Shown in pieces: positions 52,244 through 60,215 of a stretch of DNA of 64,000 nt. Numbering within the stretch: position 1 is the stretch's first letter; every line of letters starts with the position of its first letter. A program made the translations under genes and the position numbers. The notes under the pieces are model-generated. The model was not told where the DNA came from, did no database searches, and saw only the letters and a program-made list of their open reading frames with translations. The DNA lies in NCBI GenBank assembly GCA_963716005.1, contig OY970285.1, positions 124,001-188,000 of the forward strand, read 5' to 3'. Source of the DNA: CAVRUF01 sp963716005 (GTDB lineage: Bacteria; Actinomycetota; Thermoleophilia; Gaiellales; Gaiellaceae).

Positions 52244-53322
52244 GGGTCTCCAGCCAGGTCGCGAGCGCGAGCAGCATGTGCGCGTCCGACCAGCGGATGT
52301 AGGGGACCGAGTTGCGGCCGACGCGGTGGCGCTGGAACGCGAAGCGGCCGTCCCGGCGCCGCATGTGCTCGAGCGTCCAGCCGAGGATCCGCTCGGCGGT
52401 CGGCAGCGCCCGCGGGTCTCTCGCCGCGAGGCGGCACAGGCCGGTGATCGCGATCGCGCACGCGTGCGTGTCGACGGGATAGCGGGAGTCGAGGCTCGCG
52501 CGGGCGGCGCCGTCCGGGTCGACGAGCCGCGTGAGGAAGAGGTCGAGCCCGCACTCGATCGCGTCGTCGACGGCCGGCGGTTTAGCCGACGCGGGACCAC
52601 CGGTCGAGGCTCTCGAGCACGTAAACGGTGTGGTAGCCGTCCACCCAGCCGAGCCGGGGGTCGTCGCCGTAGGGCCAGGATCCGTCTGGGCGTTGGCGGT
52701 CGAGCGAGAACGCGACCGCATCGGCGGCGATCGAGTCGAGCGTGCTCGTGCGCGCCATGAGACCGGCGACCATGAGGCTCGCGTTGTGGACCGGGATGGT
52801 CGAGCCCGGGTAGTACGCGAACCAGCGCTTGCCGTCGCGCTCCACGGGCAGCTCCGCAGCGGCCCACTCGACCGCGCGCTCGACCGGCTCGCTGATCCCG
52901 AGGTCGAGGAGCGCATGCGAGGCGAACACGGTGGCGACGGCGTTGGGCTGGCCCGCGGGATAGAAGCCCCAGCGCGTCTGCACGTCGAAGCCGTACGCCC
53001 AGCCGCCCGACTCGGTCTGCCGCCCCACGAGATCCGCGGCCAGCTCCTCGGCGCGGGCCGTGTCGCCGAGGCGCGTGTAGGCGGAGACGAGGAGCGCGAC
53101 CGCCTTCGTGTGCCGCTGCTTCGGGACGCGGAAGAGCGGGCGGAGATCCACGGGCGAGTACTTGAACGTCTGCGTCGCGGCCCCGCGGCCGAAGCGGCCG
53201 CGCGCGACAGTGCGCACGAGCGGGGACGAGAGCCCGTCCCAGGGGTCGTGTCCCGCGTAGTCCTCCGCCGCGAGGGCGTCGGACAGGCGTTGCGCCGCCT
53301 GGCGGGCGTCGTCCGGGTTCAT
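52230..53322 (-). CDS. Alpha/alpha-toroid (terpenoid-cyclase-like) protein of the polysaccharide locus (one frameshift)
   Basis: The product is about 363 residues after joining. It contains several internal helix-pair repeats with GGW/GSW turns (QTESGGWAYGF, RPDGSWPYGDDPRLGW, RRDGRFAFQRH), as in prenyltransferase/squalene-cyclase-like toroids and polysaccharide-binding or lyase-like proteins. The DxDD cyclase motif is not seen, so terpene cyclisation is unlikely. One extra T near 52583 (GTCGGCTAAACCG) creates a stop. It lies between the glycosylphosphotransferase and the WecG-type gene, all in one direction. The role is unknown. Confidence 0.6.
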
Positions 53323-53332
53323 CGCGCGGCCT

Positions 53333-54865
53333 CTAGTACGCGCCCCGCACCGAGAACAGCACGGGGATCGTCCGGAGGAGGAGCTTCAGGTCGTAGCCGA
53401 GCGACCAGCCGGTCACGTACAGGTAGTCGAGCTTCACCATCTCCTCGAACGGGATGTCCGAGCGTCCGAGCACCTGCCAGGGGCCGGTCATGCCGGGGCG
53501 CAGGTCGAGGCGGCGCCGGCCCCAGCTGCCCACGTTGCTGTCCTCATCGAGCGGCAGCGGCCGCGGGCCGACGAGGCTCATCTGGCCGCGCAGCACGTTC
53601 CAGAGCTGGGGCAGCTCGTCGAGCGACGTCCGGCGGAGGAACCGGCCGACACCGTTCACCCGCGGGTCGTTGCGCGCCTTGAACATCGTCCCGGCGGCAC
53701 CGTGCTCGTTCAGGTGGGCGACGTCGGCGCGCCGCTCCTCGGCGCCGGCGGCCATCGTGCGGAACTTGAGGATCGTGAACGTCTTGTCGCGCGAGCCCAT
53801 GCGCACCTGCCGGAAGAAGACGGGACCGCGCGAGCCGAGCTTCACCGCGATGGAGATCCCCAGGAACACGGGCGAGAGGAGGACGAGGCCCAGCGACGCG
53901 AGCGTGACGTCCATCGTGCGCTTCAGGAGGCGCGACGAGGGCGAAAGCCGCAGCGGCGGGAGGCTCACGAGCGGCATCCCCTCGAGCGTGTGGATGCCCG
54001 CGTTCGACGAGACCAGCTCGAAGAGCCGTGCGACCACGTCGACCTGCACGTCCACGTCCTTGAGCGACCGGACGAGCTCGAGTGTCTCCTCGCTCGAGGC
54101 TTCCGAGAAGCCGATGATCACGCGTTCGACGTCGAGCGCCCGCACGATCTCGAGCAGCCCGTCCGGCCGGCCGAGCACGGAGAGGTGGGCCATATCGCCT
54201 TCGAGCTCCCGCGGCGCCGAGTCGACGAAGCCGACCAGATTGATCCCGTACTCCGGGTGGCGGAGGATCTTCCGCGCGGCTAGCTGGCCGACCTCGTCGG
54301 CGCCGACGATGACCGTGTTCTGGAGGTAGTTGACCGTGCGGCGGCAGATCGCCCGCGCACCGGAGCGGCCGAGTGCGATCAGCGCAATCGCGAACGCCCA
54401 GAAGAGCCCGAGCTTGAAGACGTCCGGCGAGGCGATGTCCGTCGCCCAGCCGCCGATGATGAGGAGCCAGGCCCCGACGGTCATCAGGTGGAAGATCCCC
54501 CAGAGGTCGTCGACGGTCGTGTGGTCGGTGCGCTCCTCGTCGCGGTCGTAGAGCCCGTAGAGCTTCGCGAGCACGATCCAGGCGGGGAGGGTCGCGACGA
54601 AGAGGAGCGTCTCGGTCCCGCGCGCGATCTCTCCGGTCGCGTCGGTCTGGCCGGCCGCGATCGCCTGGGCGAGGAGGTAGGCGGCGACGAGTCCGAGGAC
54701 GTCGGCGGCGAGCAGCAGGCGCCGGATGAGCCAGCCGCGGTGCCGCCAGTGCGTCCGCGCGCGATGCTCGAGGATCGCGAGCGTCCGCTCGTCGGCGTTC
54801 GCCAATAGCCCCGATCCCATGACGACCTGCTCGTCGCCCGGGGCCGGTTCGAATCCTCTCGTCAC
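53333..54865 (-). CDS. Exopolysaccharide polyprenyl glycosylphosphotransferase
   Basis: The 510-residue protein has five N-terminal membrane helices (residues ~45-200), a Rossmann-like NAD-binding middle (NTVIVGADEVGQLAARKIL) and the bacterial sugar transferase domain: KRTMDVTLASLGLVLLSPVF, GPVFFRQVRMG, TILKFRTM, RRTSLDELPQLWNVLRGQMSLVGPRP and RPGMTGPWQVLGRS. It transfers the first sugar phosphate onto undecaprenyl phosphate (WcaJ/WbaP type). It starts at GTG 54865 and leads the minus-strand polysaccharide genes. Confidence 0.92.
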   Translation of the reverse strand: MTRGFEPAPGDEQVVMGSGLLANADERTLAILEHRARTHWRHRGWLIRRLLLAADVLGLVAAYLLAQAIAAGQTDATGEIARGTETLLFVATLPAWIVLAKLYGLYDRDEERTDHTTVDDLWGIFHLMTVGAWLLIIGGWATDIASPDVFKLGLFWAFAIALIALGRSGARAICRRTVNYLQNTVIVGADEVGQLAARKILRHPEYGINLVGFVDSAPRELEGDMAHLSVLGRPDGLLEIVRALDVERVIIGFSEASSEETLELVRSLKDVDVQVDVVARLFELVSSNAGIHTLEGMPLVSLPPLRLSPSSRLLKRTMDVTLASLGLVLLSPVFLGISIAVKLGSRGPVFFRQVRMGSRDKTFTILKFRTMAAGAEERRADVAHLNEHGAAGTMFKARNDPRVNGVGRFLRRTSLDELPQLWNVLRGQMSLVGPRPLPLDEDSNVGSWGRRRLDLRPGMTGPWQVLGRSDIPFEEMVKLDYLYVTGWSLGYDLKLLLRTIPVLFSVRGAY

Positions 54866-54990
54866 GCGCTTCCCTCCTGCGAATTCCGCCCCTTCGAGGC
54901 CCGGAAAATGAGCCTACTACGCGCTTCGGCACATCGTAGTGGCCTCTTCGCGGCTCGTGCGAAACGGCACGAGGAACCTACGCGGGGCTT

Positions 54991-55002
54991 CGAAACGTTT
55001 CG
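54991..55002. promoter_or_regulatory. 12-bp perfect palindrome CGAAACGTTTCG
   Basis: This palindrome lies in the 269-bp gap between the divergent glycosylphosphotransferase and transglycosylase genes, four bases before TAGGGT on the plus strand. It is a candidate operator for one or both genes. The remaining ~125 bp before the transglycosylase has several short inverted repeats, for example GCGGACTTCGCGC. Confidence 0.4.
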
Positions 55003-55134
55003 CTAGGGTCGCACGGACTGGCGCCACGACAGGTGCCTCGGCCCGGTGTGGATGCGGACTTCGCGCATCGGGTCTCGTCCGTTCTCATCGCCACCTAGGA
55101 GCGGACGTGTCATGCAAGCGAACGAAGGGGGTCT

Positions 55135-55680
55135 ATGCGTACACGAAGCCTTGTTCTACGCCGAATTGCGGTGTTGGCGGTGCTCGCGGGGGTTCTCGTC
55201 CCGTCGGCGCAGGCCGCATCGGTTGGAAACCAGGTCTCGCCACGTGTGATCGACCGGATCGAGGACTACCGGAAAGAGACGTGGCGCTGGCAGAAAGTGA
55301 TGGGCGTGAAGCTCGCACCGGCCAGGCATGTCGCCGAGCGCTCGGCGAATCCCGCCTATCACCGGTGGCAGCTCCACAAGTGGCGCAAGCGGGCGAGGCA
55401 GGCTCGCCGCGTCGCTACGCATCCGAAGCGCCTCCAGGCCTGGCTCTGTATCCATCGGCGTGAGGGACCGTGGAACGCAAACACGGGGAACGGCTACTAC
55501 GGCGGTCTGCAGATGGACATCTCGTTCCAGCGGACCTACGGCCGTCAGCTTCTCCGCACGAAAGGCCGCGCGCACAAGTGGCTCCCGCTCGAGCAGATCT
55601 GGGTGGCCGAGCGCGCGTATCGCAGCGGACGCGGGTTCTACCCGTGGCCCAACACCGCCCGCGCCTGCGGGCTCATCTAG
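55135..55680 (+). CDS. Secreted transglycosylase-like (Rpf-like) cell-wall protein
   Basis: The 181-residue protein has a signal peptide (residues ~1-28), a basic helical linker (~30-95) and a C-terminal domain with CIHRREGPWNANTGNGYYGGLQM. This matches the Rpf/transglycosylase-like fold with its catalytic Glu and the GGLQ motif. These domains cleave peptidoglycan glycan strands. AAGGGGG precedes ATG 55135, and a long untranslated leader is implied if the TAGGGT near 55006 is the promoter. A strong hairpin follows the gene. Confidence 0.82.
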   Translation: MRTRSLVLRRIAVLAVLAGVLVPSAQAASVGNQVSPRVIDRIEDYRKETWRWQKVMGVKLAPARHVAERSANPAYHRWQLHKWRKRARQARRVATHPKRLQAWLCIHRREGPWNANTGNGYYGGLQMDISFQRTYGRQLLRTKGRAHKWLPLEQIWVAERAYRSGRGFYPWPNTARACGLI

Positions 55681-55691
55681 CAAGGACTTTC

Positions 55692-55719
55692 GGGCGGGTC
55701 GGCGTATGCCGACCCGCCC
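55692..55719 (+). terminator. 12-bp GC-rich hairpin after the transglycosylase gene
   Basis: GGGCGGGTCGGC and GCCGACCCGCCC are perfectly complementary around a GTAT loop, 11 bases after the stop. The tail (CGTCTCT) has few T residues, so termination may need Rho or be partial. Confidence 0.7.
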
Positions 55720-55749
55720 CGTCTCTAGATCCCGGCGCGGCGTACCCGG

Positions 55750-57084
55750 ATGCGCAAGACGATCAGCCGCAGACCGTCCGTCCTCCCGTGCGCCGTTGCG
55801 GCGGGTGCCTTCGTGCTGGCCGCGACCGGTCCGGCGCACGCCGCCTGGACGCAGGTGATGGACGTCTCCGGGTCTTCGCGGCGCAGCGCGCTCGAGGTGC
55901 GGGTCGACTCGGGCCCGAAGGGAACGCTCGCGGTGTGGACGCGGCTCGTCGGATCGCACACGCGGATTCAGTCGCGGCTCGTCGGGCCCCGCGGTTCGCT
56001 CGGCGCCGTGAAGACGCTTTCCGCCGAAGGGCTCGAGGCCGGCTACCCCGAGGTCGGCGTCGCGGCGGACGGCTCCGCCGTCGTCGGCTGGTGGGTCGAT
56101 CGCGGGGCGCCTGTCGTCCAGGCGCGCCGCATCGCGCCGAACGGCAAGCTCGGGCCGGTCATCGCCATCTCCGGCGGCCACGCGGACTCGTTCGACGTGG
56201 CCGTGGCGCCTGACGGGACGGCGACGTTCGTCTGGGTGCTCCTCGCCGCGGGAAACGAGCAGTACGCGTCGGTGCGGACACGGCGGCTCGGACCCGACGG
56301 CACGCTGGGCCCCGTCCGCGAGCTCGACGCCGACACCTACGAGGCCTGGGGTCCCGCGGTCGCGGCCGGCCCGGACGGATCCGCGGTCGCCGCGTGGCAA
56401 CGCCTCGACGCGGACGGTGCGGGCGAGCTCGTGATCGCGCGCCGGATCGCCCCGGACGGAAGGATCGGGTCGAAGCGGCGCCTCTGGGCCGGGCTCCTCT
56501 CCTACGAGGGACCGAGGATCGCGGTCGGCTCCCGCGGCCGCGCGACCGTCGTATGGACGTCGGTCTCCGAAGATCTGCGTGCGCGCCGCGTCGACTCCGG
56601 CGTTCCGCTCGGGCCGGTGCGGGCGCTCACCAAGGGCGCCTCGGGCGTGCTCGGGCCGAACGTGGCGATGGGTTCGGGCGGGGCGACGACCGTCGTCTGG
56701 GGACGCGCCGCCGGCCGCGGCTACTCGGTCGAGGCGCGGCGGATCGGTCCGGGAGGCTCCCTCGGAGGCCTGCGAACGCTCGCCCGGAACGGGCCCGACA
56801 CCGCCTGGCCGGACGTGGCCATGACCCCGAAGGGCGTCGCGGTCGTCGTCTGGCCCGCGGGCGCACACGACGTCCTCGTCCGCCGGCTGCGCCCCGGCGG
56901 TTCGCTCGGGGCGTCCCGCAAGCTCCCCGCGCGCGGGCGGGTCGACCAGCCGCACGTCGCCCTCTCCGCTTCCGGCGCGCCGACCGTCGTGTGGACGAGT
57001 CAGCGTCCCGGAACGGCGTCGGGAGCGCGCTACGTGGTCGAGGGCGCGGCCGAGCGAAGCTCCGCCCGGCGCATCGCCGACTGA
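55750..57084 (+). CDS. Secreted protein with about eight beta-propeller-like repeats
   Basis: The 444-residue product has a signal peptide (ending GPAHAA). Repeats of about 50 residues follow a pattern like V(A)V-P-DG-AVV-W then (V)-ARRI-P-G-LG-(V)-L (for example ARRIAPNGKLGPVIAI and VRTRRLGPDGTLGPVREL). This periodicity suggests a seven- or eight-bladed beta-propeller, probably extracellular. No catalytic residues or known domain name can be given. A hairpin separates it from the transglycosylase gene upstream. Confidence 0.6.
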   Translation: MRKTISRRPSVLPCAVAAGAFVLAATGPAHAAWTQVMDVSGSSRRSALEVRVDSGPKGTLAVWTRLVGSHTRIQSRLVGPRGSLGAVKTLSAEGLEAGYPEVGVAADGSAVVGWWVDRGAPVVQARRIAPNGKLGPVIAISGGHADSFDVAVAPDGTATFVWVLLAAGNEQYASVRTRRLGPDGTLGPVRELDADTYEAWGPAVAAGPDGSAVAAWQRLDADGAGELVIARRIAPDGRIGSKRRLWAGLLSYEGPRIAVGSRGRATVVWTSVSEDLRARRVDSGVPLGPVRALTKGASGVLGPNVAMGSGGATTVVWGRAAGRGYSVEARRIGPGGSLGGLRTLARNGPDTAWPDVAMTPKGVAVVVWPAGAHDVLVRRLRPGGSLGASRKLPARGRVDQPHVALSASGAPTVVWTSQRPGTASGARYVVEGAAERSSARRIAD

Positions 57085-57089
57085 CCGCG

Positions 57090-57095
57090 TAGGGT
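57090..57095 (+). promoter_or_regulatory. -10 element for the PLDc_N-like small membrane protein
   Basis: TAGGGT ends six bases before ATG 57102, giving a leaderless-type start five bases after the preceding stop codon. Confidence 0.45.
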
Positions 57096-57101
57096 GCGCT
57101 G

Positions 57102-57335
57102 ATGCTGTTCGTCGCCACCCTCTTTGCGTACCGGCCCGGAACGCTCATCGGCATCGCGGCGATCATCGCCTGGGTCGTCTGCTGGGTGATCGGCGCGATC
57201 GACATCTTCACCCGCCGTCCCGATCTCGGCGTCGTGGGCAAGATCGTCTGGCTCCTAGTGATTGTCCTCTTCCCGATCTTCGGGCTGCTCGTCTACTACC
57301 TCGGAAGCGCGTTCGCCGGCACCAACCAGCGGTAA
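57102..57335 (+). CDS. Small PLDc_N-type two-helix membrane protein
   Basis: The 77-residue protein has two transmembrane helices (GTLIGIAAIIAWVVCWVIGAI and VWLLVIVLFPIFGLLVYYL) joined by a DIFTRRPDLGVVGKI loop. The W-x7-P-x-F-G-x-L-x-Y-x-L pattern matches the phospholipase D nuclease N-terminal-type domain found alone in many actinobacterial small proteins. The function is unknown. Confidence 0.75.
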   Translation: MLFVATLFAYRPGTLIGIAAIIAWVVCWVIGAIDIFTRRPDLGVVGKIVWLLVIVLFPIFGLLVYYLGSAFAGTNQR

Positions 57336-57401
57336 CCGCAGGACACCGCCTCCTCGACGCGAATCCTCAGGTTCGTCGGCCAATCGCCCGATGGAGAACA
57401 T

Positions 57402-60215
57402 GTGCGACCCCGTCGCCTCATCCAGACCGCACTCCTCACGGCGGTAGCCGTACTCGCCTTCCCCGCGCTCGCGAGCGCGGCCGTCAACTGCGGCTTCGCG
57501 GGGACCACGGCCACGATCACGATGACCGCGGCGGGCGACTCGGGCACGGTCTCGGTCGGGACCGCCGGCCGCATCATGGTCGGGATCGCCCAGTGCGGAG
57601 CGGCCACCACCGCGAACACCGACACGATCACCGTCGCCGGGAACACGGGTGCCGAGACGCTGACGATCGACCTGAGCGGCGGTCCGCTCGCGCCGGGTCT
57701 CCTCGTCGAAGGAACGGGGCTCTCCGAGATCGAGCTCACGGTCGACCTCGGTACGGGCACGGGCGATCGCATCACGTTCGTGGGCGGACCCGCCAACGAG
57801 AATCTGAGCTTCGGCTCGCTCGGCGCGAACCTGAACGGCGACAACGACGTCGACATGACGCTCACGGGCGTGGAGCTCGGCACGGTCAACGCGAGCGGCG
57901 GCGACGACACGTTCACGGGCGCCGGCGACGCCGTCACCGGAAGCCCCACCTCGATCCTCTTCACCCTGAACGGCGAGAGCGGCGACGACTCGCTCACCGG
58001 CGGGTCGGGCGACGACACGATCACCGGCGGAACCGGGACGAACGCCCTCGCGGGGGGCGCCGGCGACGACACGGTGACGGGCGGCCAGGGCAACGACGCG
58101 CTGAGCGGCGGCCCGGGCGGAGACACGCTCACCGGCGGCCTCGGCAACGACACCTTCGACGAGGGTCCGTCCTCGAGCGGATCCGACTCCTTGACTGGCA
58201 GCGGCGGGATCGACACCGTCACGTACTTCTCCCGCTCGAACGACGTCACCGTCACGATGGACGCCGTCTTCGACGACGGCGAGGCGGGCGAGGGCGACAG
58301 TGTCGCCGCGGACATCGAGAACGCGACCGGCGGCGGCGGCGACAACACGCTCACCGGCAGCGCGCTCGCGAACACGCTCACCGGACAGGGCGGCGCCGAC
58401 ACGATCGACGGCGCGGCCGGAGACGACACGATCTCGGGCGGCCCGGGCGCCGACCGCCTCACGGGCGGGGCCGGCAACGACGACGTCTCGGGCGGCTCCG
58501 AGGTGGACGTGGTCGTCGAAGGCGCGGGCAACGACACCGTGGACGGCGCCGGCGACGGCGACACCCTGGACTACTCCACAGTCGCCGGCGCGCTCACGAT
58601 CAGCCTCGCCCTCGCGACGCCGCAGGTCACGGGCGGCGCGGGCACCGACACGATCAGCGGCTTCGCGAACCTGATCGGCGGGACCGGCGCCGACGTTCTC
58701 GGCGGCGACGGCGGTCCGAATCTCCTGTCGGGAACCGCCGGCAACGACATCATCCTCGGCGACCTCGGCGACGACACGATCATGGGCGACGCCGGCACCG
58801 ACACGATCGACTACTCCGCCTTCCTCGATCCTGTGACCGTCGTGCTCGGCGCAGGCTCGAGCACCGGCGCGGCCGATACCGACACGCTCACCGGAATCGA
58901 GAACGCGACCGGAGGCGGCGGCGAGGACGTGCTCATCGGCGACGCGGGCGCCAACGCGCTCGTCGGAAACGGCGGCGAGGACGCGCTCACCGGACTCGAG
59001 GGGAACGACACCCTCGACGGCGGCGGCAGCGCGGACGTCCTCGACTACTCGGGCGCCGCGGCGGGCGTGACGCTGAACCTGGCCTCCACGGCCGCGCAGA
59101 ACACGGGCGGCGCGGGAACCGACACGGTTGTCGCCGCGGAGTCCGTGATCGGCTCCTCCCACGCGGATGTCCTCACCGGGAACGTCGCCGACAACGAGTT
59201 CCTCGGCGGCAGCGGCGACGACACACTCTCGGGCGCGGTCGGAGACGACACGCTCGACGGCGGGCCGGGCACCGACACCGCCGACTACGCATCCTCCGGC
59301 TTCGGCGTCACCGTCGACCTCTCGAACGCCGCGCCGCAATCGACCGGTGCAGGTGCGGACACGCTCAGCGCGCTCGAGAACGTCACGGGCGGCGCCGGAC
59401 GCGACGTCCTCACCGGGGACGGCGGCAACAACATCGTCACGGCGGGCGCGGGGAACGACACCGTCTTCGCCACGGCCGGTAACGACCTGCTCGACGGCGG
59501 CGCCGGGATCGACGTGGTCGACTACTCGGCCGAGTCGGATCCCGTGACGGTCAGCCTGACCACCGGCGCCTCGACGACCGGGAGCGGAAACGACACGCTC
59601 ACCGCGTTCGAGAACGTCACCGGCGGAAGCGGGAACGACCTCCTCACCGGGGACGGCGCGGCGAACACGCTCACGGGCGGCGACGGCACCGACGTGCTGC
59701 GCGGGCTGGTGGGCGACGACACGCTCTCCGGCGGGCTCGGCAACGACCGTCTCTTCGGATACGCGGGCGGCGACACGCTGACGGGCGGCGACGGCACGGA
59801 CACCGCCGACTTCTCGAGCTTCTTCCCGGCGAACCAGCGCATCGGCGTGGTCGTGAACCTCCCGGCCGGCCGCGCGACCGGCGACGGCGCAGACCTCATC
59901 TCGACGGTCGAAAACGTGCTCGGCTCGAGCTTCGACGACCGGCTCACCGGAACGAACGGCGCCAACGTGCTCGACGGCGCCGAGGGCAACGACGTGCTCG
60001 ACGGCCGCGGCGGGGCCGACACGATCCGCGGCTCCGACGGAAACGACACGCTCACCGGCGGCGGCGGCGTGGACTCGCTCGGCGGCGCGGCCGGAAACGA
60101 CACGTTCTTCGCGCGCGACAAGAAGGCCGACACGGTGAAGGGCGGCACGGGCCGCGACAGCGCCCAGCTCGACGCGAAGGACCACCGCTCGAGCATCGAG
60201 CGGCGGCTGCGCTAG
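57402..60215 (+). CDS. Secreted RTX-type calcium-binding repeat protein
   Basis: The 937-residue product has a signal peptide (residues ~1-26) and an N-terminal beta-rich domain (~27-190). It is followed by dozens of nonapeptide RTX repeats (GGxGxDxLx), interspersed with VDYS...VTVSL spacer modules that contain LTAFENVTGGSG-like motifs. These repeats form calcium-binding parallel beta-rolls. A short basic tail (SSIERRLR) ends it. RTX proteins are usually exported by type I systems; here a Sec signal is present and no type I genes are near. It may be an S-layer or adhesive surface protein. GGAG precedes GTG 57402. Confidence 0.85.
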   Translation: MRPRRLIQTALLTAVAVLAFPALASAAVNCGFAGTTATITMTAAGDSGTVSVGTAGRIMVGIAQCGAATTANTDTITVAGNTGAETLTIDLSGGPLAPGLLVEGTGLSEIELTVDLGTGTGDRITFVGGPANENLSFGSLGANLNGDNDVDMTLTGVELGTVNASGGDDTFTGAGDAVTGSPTSILFTLNGESGDDSLTGGSGDDTITGGTGTNALAGGAGDDTVTGGQGNDALSGGPGGDTLTGGLGNDTFDEGPSSSGSDSLTGSGGIDTVTYFSRSNDVTVTMDAVFDDGEAGEGDSVAADIENATGGGGDNTLTGSALANTLTGQGGADTIDGAAGDDTISGGPGADRLTGGAGNDDVSGGSEVDVVVEGAGNDTVDGAGDGDTLDYSTVAGALTISLALATPQVTGGAGTDTISGFANLIGGTGADVLGGDGGPNLLSGTAGNDIILGDLGDDTIMGDAGTDTIDYSAFLDPVTVVLGAGSSTGAADTDTLTGIENATGGGGEDVLIGDAGANALVGNGGEDALTGLEGNDTLDGGGSADVLDYSGAAAGVTLNLASTAAQNTGGAGTDTVVAAESVIGSSHADVLTGNVADNEFLGGSGDDTLSGAVGDDTLDGGPGTDTADYASSGFGVTVDLSNAAPQSTGAGADTLSALENVTGGAGRDVLTGDGGNNIVTAGAGNDTVFATAGNDLLDGGAGIDVVDYSAESDPVTVSLTTGASTTGSGNDTLTAFENVTGGSGNDLLTGDGAANTLTGGDGTDVLRGLVGDDTLSGGLGNDRLFGYAGGDTLTGGDGTDTADFSSFFPANQRIGVVVNLPAGRATGDGADLISTVENVLGSSFDDRLTGTNGANVLDGAEGNDVLDGRGGADTIRGSDGNDTLTGGGGVDSLGGAAGNDTFFARDKKADTVKGGTGRDSAQLDAKDHRSSIERRLR

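Noticed and set aside
49682..52447. 921-codon open frame antisense to the AsnB-like and WecG-type genes
   Set aside because: Composition is Arg/Ala/Asp-rich nonsense typical of GC-rich shadows; the opposite strand has clear domains and motifs.
55010..55134. c-di-AMP (ydaO-type) riboswitch before the Rpf-like gene
   Set aside because: The context is suggestive, but the conserved segments of that aptamer could not be matched by eye.
57950..60100. Regular short repeats that could suggest a CRISPR array
   Set aside because: The repeats are degenerate 27-bp coding units of RTX nonapeptides, in frame, without unique spacers.
57255..60185. 976-codon open frame antisense to the RTX gene
   Set aside because: It has no homology or start signal and its openness follows from the GGC/GAC-rich repeat codons on the other strand.
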